Made by a program: the position numbers and the translations under genes. Below the pieces are notes generated by a model, which did not search any database, was not told where the DNA came from, and worked only from the letters and a program-made list of their open reading frames with translations. A stretch of DNA of 64,000 nucleotides. Source: Paraliobacillus quinghaiensis (GTDB taxonomy: Bacteria > Bacillota > Bacilli > Bacillales > Amphibacillaceae). Location of the stretch: positions 124,001 through 188,000 of the forward strand of contig NZ_QJSH01000001.1 in the NCBI RefSeq assembly GCF_003426025.1, in the 5' to 3' direction. The stretch's first letter is position 1; every line of letters begins with the position of its first letter. Below are positions 1-7,852 of this stretch, one piece after another.

Positions 1-288
1 CGTGAAGTAGATCGCTCACCTGATTTATTAATTGCCGCTCAACCTACTCGTGGTTTAGATGTTGGGGCAATTGAGTTTATTCATAAGAAATTAATTGAAG
101 AACGTGATAAAGGTCGGGCAGTGTTATTACTATCATTTGAATTAGATGAAATTATGAATGTTAGTGACCGTATCGCAGTTATGTTCGACGGTAATATTGT
201 AGAAAATGTTACACCAGAAGAAACAAATGAACAAGAACTCGGTTTGTTAATGGCTGGTAGTAGTAAAGAGAAAGCAGGTGAAAGTTAA
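1..288 (+). CDS. nupO: Nucleoside ABC transporter ATP-binding protein, C-terminal 95 residues (partial)
   Basis: The reading frame is open from the first base and ends in TAA at 286-288. The translation shows the end of an ABC ATPase: a QPTRGLDVGA segment, which is the D-loop region after Walker B in sugar/nucleoside-type duplicated ATPases, then LLLSFELDEIM, where the switch histidine position is replaced as usual in the second ATPase half of this family, and IAVMFDGNIV. The stop overlaps the ATG of the next permease (TAATG), which implies translational coupling. Family knowledge: NupO/YufO energises guanosine and related nucleoside uptake with the two permeases that follow. The substrate is inferred from the family and operon only. 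Confidence 0.85.
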   Translation, partial: REVDRSPDLLIAAQPTRGLDVGAIEFIHKKLIEERDKGRAVLLLSFELDEIMNVSDRIAVMFDGNIVENVTPEETNEQELGLLMAGSSKEKAGES

Positions 289-1334
289 TGTTTTCTAACC
301 GTTTATTTAATGTATTAGTCCCTATTATTTCGGTATTACTAGGGCTAATAGCTGGAGCAATCATTATGCTTGCTTTTGGTTACAATCCTATTGAAGGCTA
401 CATAGCGCTATGGAATGGAGCTTTTGGGAGTAGTTATTTCTTTGGTGAAACAGTAAGGCAAGCAACGCCATATATACTAACAGGTCTTTCTGTTGCATTT
501 GCTTTTAGAAGTGGCTTATTCAATATTGGGGCAGAAGGGCAAGTGTTTGTAGGATGGCTTGCTGCTGTCTGGATTGGCTCTAGCTTGGATGCGCCAATGT
601 TCATTCATTTACCGTTAACACTTATTGGCGCAGCTTTAGCAGGTGCGTTCTGGGGCTTCATTCCAGGGTTGTTAAAAGCAACTAAAGGTGTTCATGAAGT
701 AATTATAACAATTATGATGAATTATATTGCTTTGCATTTTTCTAATTATATGATTCGTTATGTCTTAACTGATGGAAGTGATACAACTGATCGCGTGTTA
801 CCTAGTGCATCACTTGCTTCAGAATGGTTGCTTGAAATAACAAGCTTCTCTAGGATGCATTGGGGTATATTGATTGCTCTATTTGCCGCTGTAGTTGTCT
901 GGTTCTTATTAGAAAAAACTACTGCTGGTTATGAGTTGAGGTCTGTAGGTTATAATCCTCATGCTTCAAGATATGCAGGAATGAATGTTAAAAAGAACAT
1001 CATTCTTTCAATGGTAATAGCTGGAGCTTTAGCTGGATTGGGTGGTGCCATGGCTGGCCTAGGAACATTTGGTTATATGCCAACACACTCTGCATTTACC
1101 AATCTTGGTTTTGATGGAATCGCGGTTGCCTTACTAGGTGGTAATGCTGCATTAGGTACAGTTATCGCTGCATTTTTATTTGGTGTCCTAAAAATTGGTG
1201 CATTAAATATGCCTACAGCAGCTGGTGTTCCGTCTGAATTAGTTGAGATTGTTACTGCATTAATTATCTTCTTTGTAGCTTCAAGTTACATGATTAGATG
1301 GATATTACTTCGATTTAAAAAGGAGGAGAAGTAG
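288..1334 (+). CDS. nupP: Nucleoside ABC transporter permease NupP-like
   Basis: A 348-residue integral membrane protein of the BPD_transp_2 family (nucleoside/sugar-type permeases). It opens with a hydrophobic helix at about residues 8-30 and has roughly eight to ten membrane segments. The cytoplasmic loop carries the family's GYELRSVGYNPHASRYAGM stretch that contacts the ATPase. The start overlaps the upstream ATPase stop by one base, and the stop at 1334 abuts the next permease with no gap, so the three genes form one operon. It should pair with the next permease as a heterodimer, and that partner is frameshifted here. Confidence 0.9.
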   Translation: MFSNRLFNVLVPIISVLLGLIAGAIIMLAFGYNPIEGYIALWNGAFGSSYFFGETVRQATPYILTGLSVAFAFRSGLFNIGAEGQVFVGWLAAVWIGSSLDAPMFIHLPLTLIGAALAGAFWGFIPGLLKATKGVHEVIITIMMNYIALHFSNYMIRYVLTDGSDTTDRVLPSASLASEWLLEITSFSRMHWGILIALFAAVVVWFLLEKTTAGYELRSVGYNPHASRYAGMNVKKNIILSMVIAGALAGLGGAMAGLGTFGYMPTHSAFTNLGFDGIAVALLGGNAALGTVIAAFLFGVLKIGALNMPTAAGVPSELVEIVTALIIFFVASSYMIRWILLRFKKEEK

Positions 1335-2299
1335 ATGGCATTTATTGATTCATTACAATCAATTATTCCGATTGCACTATTTTATTCTGCTCCGCTTATC
1401 TTTACTGCACTAGGTGGCGTATTTAGTGAACGATCTGGTGTTGTAAATATTGGTTTAGAAGGTTTAATGGTAATGGGTGCGTTTGTTGGAATTGTATTCA
1501 ACCTGACGTTTGCTGATGTATTTGGAGCTGCTACACCTTGGATATCGATAGTTGTAGCTGCAATTGTTTCATCAATTTTCTCCTTGTTACATGCAGTAGC
1601 ATCCGTTACATTTCGGGCTGATCAAGTAGTAAGTGGGGTTGCGATTAACTTTTTAGCTTTAGGTATAGGGGTTTTCTTAACAAAACAATTCTATGGTAAA
1701 GGTCAAACTGATATGGTGGACCGTCCGTTTTATTCTGATTCTATTCCATTCCATTCCTATCTGACATTCCTATTATTGGTGAGATGTTCTTTGGTGGAAT
1801 TTACTACACCTCTTATCTAGCAATTTTATTGGCTTTTGTTGCATGGTTTGTTTTATACAAAACACCATTTGGCCTGCGATTAAGATCAGTAGGGGAACAC
1901 CCTATGGCTGCTGATACGAATGGTATAAATGTTTACAAATATCGTTACATTGCTGTATTACTTTCTGGTGCATTAGGTGGATTGGGTGGTTCTGTCTTTG
2001 CACTAACAATTGCACTTAACTTTTCTGGTGCAACTATTGTGGGACAAGGTTTTATGTCATTAGCTGCCGTTATCTTTGGTAAATGGCATCCGTTAGGTGC
2101 ATTAGGCGCTGCTTTATTCTTTGGTTTTGCACAGAGTCTAAGTATTATTAGTGCTGGTGTTCCATTCTTAGCAGATGTTCCAAAAGTTTACTTAATTATT
2201 GCGCCGTATCTGTTAACAATTCTTGCACTTGCAGGATTTATTGGTAGAGCGGAAGCGCCAAAAGCAAATGGTCAACCATATATTAAAGGTAGTCGTTAA
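1335..2299 (+). pseudogene. nupQ: Nucleoside ABC transporter permease NupQ-like, interrupted by a +5 frameshift
   Basis: Two frames together make one permease. Frame one runs from ATG 1335 to a stop at 1820 and is homologous up to about 1750. The rest (GEMFFGGIYYTSY, then VLYKTPFGLRLRSVGEHP, to TAA 2299) is in another frame. The break sits in three tandem copies of ATTCC at about 1743-1757. Removing one copy restores a continuous SDSIPFLSDIPIIGEMFF reading and gives 319 codons plus stop, the length I recall for the B. subtilis homologue. Translation as written yields a truncated 161-residue protein with a foreign tail. It may be a true inactivation, a slippage-prone on/off switch or an assembly error. 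A hairpin terminator follows. Confidence 0.88.
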
Positions 2300-2315
2300 G
2301 ACTTAAACTATTTTA

Positions 2316-2347
2316 AGAGCCTGGTAATTGTTACCGGGCTCTTTTTT
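2316..2347 (+). terminator. Intrinsic terminator of the nup operon
   Basis: A 12-bp stem (2316-2327 with 2331-2342, one G-U pair) closed by a TTG loop and followed by six T. It lies 17 bp after the permease stop. Confidence 0.9.
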
Positions 2348-2372
2348 ATGTAAAATATAATTTAAGGTGATT

Positions 2373-2435
2373 ATGATGGATAGAATATATATAGTGTGGC
2401 AAACCGAATTACATAAGTATGAGGAGGAAAAATAA
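2373..2435 (+). CDS. Possible 20-codon leader ORF coupled to ymfF
   Basis: AAGGTGA at 2364-2370 precedes two consecutive ATGs (2373, 2376). The frame encodes MMDRIYIVWQTELHKYEEEK and stops in TAATG, overlapping the ymfF start. The ribosome binding site of ymfF (GAGGAGG) lies inside it. The arrangement suggests translational coupling or a leader peptide, but a chance ORF this short is possible and I recognise no homologue. Confidence 0.25.
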   Translation: MMDRIYIVWQTELHKYEEEK

Positions 2436-3718
2436 TGACGTCTATTACAGAATCAAATGAAAATAAAAACTATAATTTACATGTTCTTGAAAGTAAAAAG
2501 TTTAAAACAATCCATATTATAGTTAAAATGAAAGCACCATTGAATCGTGAAAATATTACACAACGGGCACTACTCCCATTTGTGCTACAACAAGGCACAA
2601 ACCGTTATCCAACAGCAAGTTTGTTCAGAAGAGCACTTGATGATTTGTATGGTGCAAGATTATCTATAGATGGTGCGAAAAAAGGTAATAACCATATTAT
2701 TAGTTTTCGGATGGAAATTGCAAATCCAACTTATCTTTCGACTGAACAAAATGTAGTAGAAGAAGCTATAAAATTTATAAGTGAAACAGTCTATGATCCA
2801 AAAACCGTTGGTCAAGCATTTGATTCTGGAATTGTTCAAAGAGAAAAACAAACATTGAAACAGAAAATAAATGCTGTAGTGGATAATAAAATGAGTTTCG
2901 CAAATATGAGACTTATTGATGAGATGTGTGAAGATGAAGCGTATCGCTTACATGTGCATGGCTATAGTGAAGATCTAGAAGACATAAACGAACAAAATTT
3001 ATATCAGTATTATCAGCAGTTGGTATCTCAAGATCAAATGGATATTTATGTTTTAGGTGACCTTGAAAATACTAATGTAGAAGCTTTATTATCTACACAT
3101 TTTAATCAGGATAGAGCATTTAAAGCTATTGAGCTTGAAGAAGAAAAAGTAGTCCAAAGAGAAGCAAAAGAGATTGTGGAAGAACAAGATATTCAGCAAG
3201 GAAAATTACACCTAGGTTTTAGAACTAATATTACGTTTGCAAATAAAGATTATGCTGCCTTACAGGTTTTTAATGGAATATTCGGTGGCTTTCCAAGTTC
3301 AAAATTATTTATAAATGTGCGTGAAAAAAATAGTTTAGCCTATTATGCAGCTTCACGATTTGAGAGTCATAAAGGTTTATTGTTTGTCTTTAGCGGAATA
3401 GATCCAAATGATTATAAAAAGGCAAAAACAATTATTTTAGAGCAAATGGATGCAATGGTCCAAGGTGAATTTACAGATGAACAAATAGAAGAATCAAAGA
3501 AGTTGGTCACAAATCAATGGAAAGAAACATTAGACAATCCAAATGGTTTAGTGGAAGTCTTATACCATCAAGTATTAGCTGACACAACCCGATCATCTGA
3601 TCAATTGCTTGATGAGATTAATCAGGTTAAAAAAGAAGATATTTTGCGTGTCGGTCAACATATAAAATTGGATACGGTATACTTTTTAACAGCACAAGGG
3701 GGTAATGAAGATGCATGA
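2435..3718 (+). CDS. ymfF: M16-family protein YmfF, non-catalytic partner (EF-P modification associated)
   Basis: A 427-residue two-domain insulinase/pitrilysin-fold protein. The N-terminal half lacks the zinc motif HxxEH (the equivalent stretch reads LLPFVLQQGTNRYPT), so it is the inactive-type subunit. The C-terminal half has the arginine/tyrosine segment SSKLFINVREKNSLAYYAAS, typical of the substrate-clamping domain. The start ATG 2435 follows GAGGAGG at a good distance. Its stop overlaps the active partner YmfH, so the two are probably made in equal amounts and pair. Family knowledge: in B. subtilis ymfF, ymfH and ymfI are linked to 5-aminopentanol modification of elongation factor P. The exact role of the peptidase pair is unknown to me. 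Confidence 0.9.
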   Translation: MTSITESNENKNYNLHVLESKKFKTIHIIVKMKAPLNRENITQRALLPFVLQQGTNRYPTASLFRRALDDLYGARLSIDGAKKGNNHIISFRMEIANPTYLSTEQNVVEEAIKFISETVYDPKTVGQAFDSGIVQREKQTLKQKINAVVDNKMSFANMRLIDEMCEDEAYRLHVHGYSEDLEDINEQNLYQYYQQLVSQDQMDIYVLGDLENTNVEALLSTHFNQDRAFKAIELEEEKVVQREAKEIVEEQDIQQGKLHLGFRTNITFANKDYAALQVFNGIFGGFPSSKLFINVREKNSLAYYAASRFESHKGLLFVFSGIDPNDYKKAKTIILEQMDAMVQGEFTDEQIEESKKLVTNQWKETLDNPNGLVEVLYHQVLADTTRSSDQLLDEINQVKKEDILRVGQHIKLDTVYFLTAQGGNEDA

Positions 3719-4997
3719 AAAAACGTATGATCAACTAAAAGAAACGATATATCATGACACTCTTGACAATGGTTTGCGTGTTTACTTACTACCAAAACGT
3801 GAAATGACAAAAACATTTGGTGTTTTCACTACTGACTATGGTTCAATTGATCAGTCGTTTACACCAATTAATCAAGATGAAGCTATAACAGTTCCAGATG
3901 GAATTGCACATTTTCTTGAGCATAAATTGTTTGAAAAAGAAGACCGTGACGTCTTTCAGGATTTTACAAAACGAGGTGCTTCAGCTAATGCATTTACATC
4001 ATTCACTAAAACAGCGTATTTATTTTCGTCAACTACAGATATAGAAGAAAATGTTACGACTTTGCTTAATTTTGTTCAAGATCCATATTTTTCAGATGAA
4101 TCTGTTGAAAAAGAAAAAGGAATTATTGCGCAAGAAATCCGTATGTATGATGACCAAGCCGATTGGAGATCTTTCTTCGGTACAATTCAAAGTATGTATC
4201 ATAAACATCCGGTTCAAATTGATATTGCAGGTAGCGTTGATTCTATTCAAGACATCACCAAGGATGATTTGTATACATGTTATAACACCTTTTATCACCC
4301 GAAAAATATGGTATTATGTATAGCAGGTAACTTTGATCCAGAACAAATGATGGTTTTAATCAAAGCAAACCAGCAGGCAAAGACATTTCCAGATTTAAAG
4401 GAAATTGAACGTTCTTTTCCTGAAGAGCCGGCTACTGTTGCGGAGCAAAAACATGTAATAGAAATGCCTGTGTCAATCTCAAAATGTATGGTTGGTATAA
4501 AAGAAAATATGACAACTGTTAATGAATCGTTTATGCGAGATGATTTATTGGCTGATATGCTACTCGATCACTTTTATTCTAATAGTGGAGAATTTTATCG
4601 GGATTTATATGAGCAAGATTTAATTGACGATAGTTTTTCATTTGAATCAAGTCGTGAAAAGAATTTCGCGTTTTCGATTATTGGTGGTAACACATCTGAA
4701 CCTGATCAATTAATGAATGTGTTGAAGCAACAATTGTTGCAGTGGAATGACTATCAATTAACAGCTGAAGATTTTGAACGAATGAAGAAAAAGAAAACTG
4801 GAGAATTACTTCGTAGTATGAACAGCTTAGAGAATATTGCAAATCAATTCACCCATTATTTAACATTAGGTTTTGATTATTTTGATTTAATTCCAACTAT
4901 TGAAAACCTAACATTAGAAGAAGCAAATCAATTCTTACAAAATTGGACAAATGATACAAATATTGCGGTGTGCCAAATTGTTCCATCAAAGGGTTAA
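3711..4997 (+). CDS. ymfH: M16-family zinc peptidase YmfH (EF-P modification associated)
   Basis: The catalytic M16 partner of YmfF. HFLEH is present at about residues 67-71, with downstream glutamates in EKEKGIIAQEIRMY that fit the third zinc ligand. It is two-domain, about 428 residues. I chose ATG 3711 over ATG 3705 because AAGGGGG at 3696-3702 is 8 bp from 3711 but only 2 bp from 3705. It overlaps the end of ymfF by 8 bp and is followed after 3 bp by ymfI. Context and family place it in the EF-P 5-aminopentanol pathway. Direct proteolysis of a pathway component is inference. Confidence 0.9.
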   Translation: MHEKTYDQLKETIYHDTLDNGLRVYLLPKREMTKTFGVFTTDYGSIDQSFTPINQDEAITVPDGIAHFLEHKLFEKEDRDVFQDFTKRGASANAFTSFTKTAYLFSSTTDIEENVTTLLNFVQDPYFSDESVEKEKGIIAQEIRMYDDQADWRSFFGTIQSMYHKHPVQIDIAGSVDSIQDITKDDLYTCYNTFYHPKNMVLCIAGNFDPEQMMVLIKANQQAKTFPDLKEIERSFPEEPATVAEQKHVIEMPVSISKCMVGIKENMTTVNESFMRDDLLADMLLDHFYSNSGEFYRDLYEQDLIDDSFSFESSREKNFAFSIIGGNTSEPDQLMNVLKQQLLQWNDYQLTAEDFERMKKKKTGELLRSMNSLENIANQFTHYLTLGFDYFDLIPTIENLTLEEANQFLQNWTNDTNIAVCQIVPSKG

Positions 4998-5000
4998 GTT

Positions 5001-5720
5001 GTGATGAACAAACATTGTGTGATATTAGGAGCAAGTGGAGAAATCGGTTCAGCAATTGCAATTGATTTAGCGAAATATGGATATACATTAACACTTCACT
5101 ATAATAATAATAAAGAAGCAATAGAGAAATTAATAAACCAATTACCAAATGAAACAGTGTTACAAATAATTCAAAGTGATCTTAGTTATCAAACAGGAAT
5201 TGAAGCTTTTATAAATCAAATGAGCATCATGCCAACACATCTTGTTTTCGCAAGTGGTCAAGCGTATTATGGGCTGCTGCAAGATACGTCAATTGAAATG
5301 ATGGATCACCTATACCATATACATGCTAAAGCTGTCTGGATGATTACCAAAGCTTGCCTTCCTTCAATGGTCAGGGAAGGTTATGGTAATATCGGCGTTA
5401 TTTCATCTATATGGGGAGAAACTGGTGCGAGTTGTGAAGTGATTTATTCGTCGGTTAAAGGTGCCCAGAATAGCTTTGTAAAAGCTTTAGCGCAGGAAGT
5501 GGCTCGTAGTAATATTAGGATTAATGCTGTGAGTCCGGGATTTATTGATACTAAAATGAATCAACAACTCACTTCTGAAGAGAAAAATGCTGTAATCAAT
5601 GAAATTCCAGCTAATAGAGCTGGTAAACCAGAAGAAGTAGCAGCGCTTGTCACTTTTTTATTTGATGAAAAATCAGCGTATGTTAATGGAGAAAATATTA
5701 AGATTTCAGGTGCATGGTAA
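5001..5720 (+). CDS. ymfI: SDR-family reductase YmfI (EF-P 5-aminopentanone reductase)
   Basis: A 239-residue short-chain dehydrogenase. The nucleotide-binding motif GASGEIGS is near residue 10, the catalytic serine is in VISSIWG, and YSSVKGA supplies the YxxxK pair. PGFID follows, as in classical FabG-like enzymes. Start may be GTG 5001 or ATG 5004; AAAGGG at 4988-4993 serves either. Family knowledge: B. subtilis YmfI reduces 5-aminopentanone on the EF-P lysine to 5-aminopentanol. The gene sits 3 bp after ymfH, so it is co-transcribed with the two M16 proteins. A generic FabG-like role is the alternative, but the context argues against it. Confidence 0.88.
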   Translation: MMNKHCVILGASGEIGSAIAIDLAKYGYTLTLHYNNNKEAIEKLINQLPNETVLQIIQSDLSYQTGIEAFINQMSIMPTHLVFASGQAYYGLLQDTSIEMMDHLYHIHAKAVWMITKACLPSMVREGYGNIGVISSIWGETGASCEVIYSSVKGAQNSFVKALAQEVARSNIRINAVSPGFIDTKMNQQLTSEEKNAVINEIPANRAGKPEEVAALVTFLFDEKSAYVNGENIKISGAW

Positions 5721-5784
5721 AAATAATGTATATTTTTATTCCAACTTCAAAAGCTAAGCATGTAAGCAAAATGAAGGAGGAATA

Positions 5785-6051
5785 ATGAACATGTCAGTTC
5801 TAGATAACTTTGAATCATGGAAGGATTTTCTGGGGGATCGTTTACATCAAGCACAATCTCAAGGGATAAGCGAACACGCCATATCAGATCTGGCTTATGA
5901 TATAGGTGATTATTTAAGTAATCATGTAGACGCCAAAAATCCTGAAGAAGCAGTAGTCAAACAATTGTGGAATGTAGCTGATACAAAAGAACAACACGCA
6001 ATAGCAAATATGATGGTTAAGCTCGTAGAGAGCGAAGGTACAGACAGATAA
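5785..6051 (+). CDS. ymfJ: DUF3243 family protein YmfJ
   Basis: An 88-residue acidic protein matching the YmfJ/DUF3243 family, starting LDNFESWKDFLGDRLHQAQ and with a YDIGDYLSNHVDAKNPEE segment. No signal peptide or membrane segment is visible. Start ATG 5785 follows AAGGAGG; a second ATG lies two codons later. Function is unknown. The position after ymfI matches Bacillus order, but ymfK, which in B. subtilis comes next, is absent: the next gene is the rodZ-like one. A hairpin terminator follows 20 bp after the stop. Confidence 0.85.
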   Translation: MNMSVLDNFESWKDFLGDRLHQAQSQGISEHAISDLAYDIGDYLSNHVDAKNPEEAVVKQLWNVADTKEQHAIANMMVKLVESEGTDR

Positions 6052-6070
6052 ATACCTATATTTAAAGAAG

Positions 6071-6100
6071 TCCTTGCTTTTCAGCAAGGATTTTTATTTT
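6071..6100 (+). terminator. Intrinsic terminator after ymfJ
   Basis: An 8-bp stem (6071-6078 with 6083-6090), a 4-base loop and a T-rich tail of five T, A, four T. Confidence 0.85.
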
Positions 6101-6290
6101 ATCAACATGTGTAGTTTTTTAATTATATACAAGAAATTATTGTCGAAACAATACTTTTTTTGGTTAAACGAATAATTTCCTTTTCTAAATGGTGAAAATC
6201 ATTTATCATTAGGTTAGTAGAGTTTTCACTTAAGGGAAAGTTGGATGTTCGCATCTAATCTTTGATTATGTTGATGGATGGTGTTATAAA

Positions 6291-7187
6291 ATGGAAATCG
6301 GAGTAATGTTAAAAGAGGCTAGAGAAACAAAAGAATTATCATTGGAAGATGTTCAAAAAATCACTAAAATTCAGCTTCGTTATTTAAAGGCAATTGAAAA
6401 AGGTGATTTTTCACTTATGCCAGGAAGCTTTTACACACGAGCTTTTATTAAAGAATATGCAACTGCAGTTGGGTTAAATCCAGAGGAAGTATTAGCTGAG
6501 TATGAACATGAGTTACCCTCTGCTAGTGGACAAGATGCAATAGATTACTCACAAGTATCACGAAGTAGAAAAAGTTCACCATCTACTAAGAGTCCTGCTG
6601 TTTTTTCCATATTGCCCACAATTATTACAGTCTTACTAGTTATTGGCGTAGCATTTATTATTTATATAGTTGCTACAAGTCCTGACAATACCAATCAACC
6701 TAATGAAAATGAAACAAATGAACAAGATGGTGGAACCGAAGTAGAATTACGCGCAGATGATGAAATCGCGGAAGAAGATACTGATAATACAGCAGATGAA
6801 AACACAGACAATGGAACTGATGATGAATTAATAGTTGAAGACGAGCCAGTGGAACCCGTACTGGAATTAGATGAATATAAAAATCAAGAATCAACATATA
6901 CATTTACAAATCCAGAGGATACGGTCGAGCTTGTATTTGAAACTGATAAAAGAAATTGGTTAGAGGTTGAAACTGCAGAGGGTGAAAGTCTTTATCGTGA
7001 AGAATTTCAATCTGGTGAATCACCTTTAACAATAGAAGAAATAGATACAAGTCAGATTTATTTGCGTTTTGGTGAACCAACAGATCTGACCATTTCTATA
7101 AATGGTGTCACATTAGAGTTGTCAGAAGAAATTGATCCAAGTGCTGTTCAAAAAGTTTGGATCAATATAAAAGAGGATACAGAATAG
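6291..7187 (+). CDS. ymfM: RodZ-like membrane protein with N-terminal helix-turn-helix (YmfM)
   Basis: 298 residues. An HTH domain of the RodZ type spans about residues 1-70 (LKEARETKELSLEDVQKIT, then YLKAIEKGDF). A basic linker is followed by one membrane helix at about 104-129, a very acidic Asn/Asp/Glu/Thr-rich segment at about 130-200, and a C-terminal DUF4115-type beta domain at about 215-295. RodZ couples MreB filaments to the cell-wall elongation machinery. Start ATG 6291 has only a weak GATGG-type binding site. The 239-bp leader before it holds a 9-bp inverted repeat (6133-6141/6171-6179) and a TTCG-loop hairpin (6241-6258). pgsA follows, as in Bacillus. Confidence 0.88.
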   Translation: MEIGVMLKEARETKELSLEDVQKITKIQLRYLKAIEKGDFSLMPGSFYTRAFIKEYATAVGLNPEEVLAEYEHELPSASGQDAIDYSQVSRSRKSSPSTKSPAVFSILPTIITVLLVIGVAFIIYIVATSPDNTNQPNENETNEQDGGTEVELRADDEIAEEDTDNTADENTDNGTDDELIVEDEPVEPVLELDEYKNQESTYTFTNPEDTVELVFETDKRNWLEVETAEGESLYREEFQSGESPLTIEEIDTSQIYLRFGEPTDLTISINGVTLELSEEIDPSAVQKVWINIKEDTE

Positions 7188-7273
7188 AATAAGTATGATC
7201 AAACCCTTTTCATCATACGGTGGGAAGGGTTTCTCGCTTGATTTCGATAGCAATTTAGGAGGATATAAAGTTC

Positions 7274-7852
7274 ATGAATATACCAAATAAAATTACTTTA
7301 TCACGTATTTTTTTAATTCCAGTCTTTATTTTGTTATTAAGTATTTCACTTGACTGGGGAGAATGGTCAATTGGAGAAGAAACGTTACCAGTTGTTGATT
7401 TTGTAGCAGCATTATTATTTATTATTGCTGCAGGTACAGACTGGGTGGATGGCTATTATGCAAGAAAGTACAATCTGGTTACAAATTTAGGGAAATTTTT
7501 AGATCCGATGGCAGATAAGTTATTAGTAGCATCTGCGTTTATCTTATTAATTGAAATGGGTATGGCTCCAGCTTGGATTGTCATTATCATTATCAGTCGT
7601 GAGTTTGCAGTAACTGGGTTACGACTTATTGCAGCTGGTGAAGGTATTGTTTTGGCGGCAGGAAAAATGGGCAAATGGAAAACAACATTTCAATTAGTAG
7701 CAATAGCGACACTATTATTGCACAACTTCCCATTTTCGTATCTTGGCTTTCCTTTCGCCTCGCTAATGCTTTACATTGCACTAGTTTTAACTGTTGTTTC
7801 AGGTGTTGATTATTTTGTGAAAAATTGGCATGTTATGAAAGGATCAAAATAG
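7274..7852 (+). CDS. pgsA: CDP-diacylglycerol-glycerol-3-phosphate 3-phosphatidyltransferase
   Basis: A 192-residue membrane enzyme with the complete CDP-alcohol phosphotransferase signature: D56, D59-G60, A63-R64, G73, D77 and D81. Four to six hydrophobic helices surround it. It makes phosphatidylglycerophosphate from CDP-diacylglycerol and glycerol-3-phosphate, the committed step to phosphatidylglycerol and cardiolipin. Start ATG 7274 follows TAGGAGG at 7257-7263. The stop TAG shares its G with the GTG start of cinA. An 8-bp stem (7201-7208/7225-7232) lies upstream without a clear T-run. Confidence 0.95.
   Translation: MNIPNKITLSRIFLIPVFILLLSISLDWGEWSIGEETLPVVDFVAALLFIIAAGTDWVDGYYARKYNLVTNLGKFLDPMADKLLVASAFILLIEMGMAPAWIVIIIISREFAVTGLRLIAAGEGIVLAAGKMGKWKTTFQLVAIATLLLHNFPFSYLGFPFASLMLYIALVLTVVSGVDYFVKNWHVMKGSK

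Noticed and set aside
4051-4323. 90-residue ORF inside ymfH in another frame, and similar long shadow frames on both strands of rny, mutS, lpdV and the bkd genes
   Set aside because: They lie wholly within well-supported genes, have no binding sites and show biased composition typical of shadow frames.
7201-7232. 8-bp stem between ymfM and pgsA as a terminator
   Set aside because: It is not followed by a T-run and the genes on both sides are usually read in the same direction; left as an unassigned hairpin.
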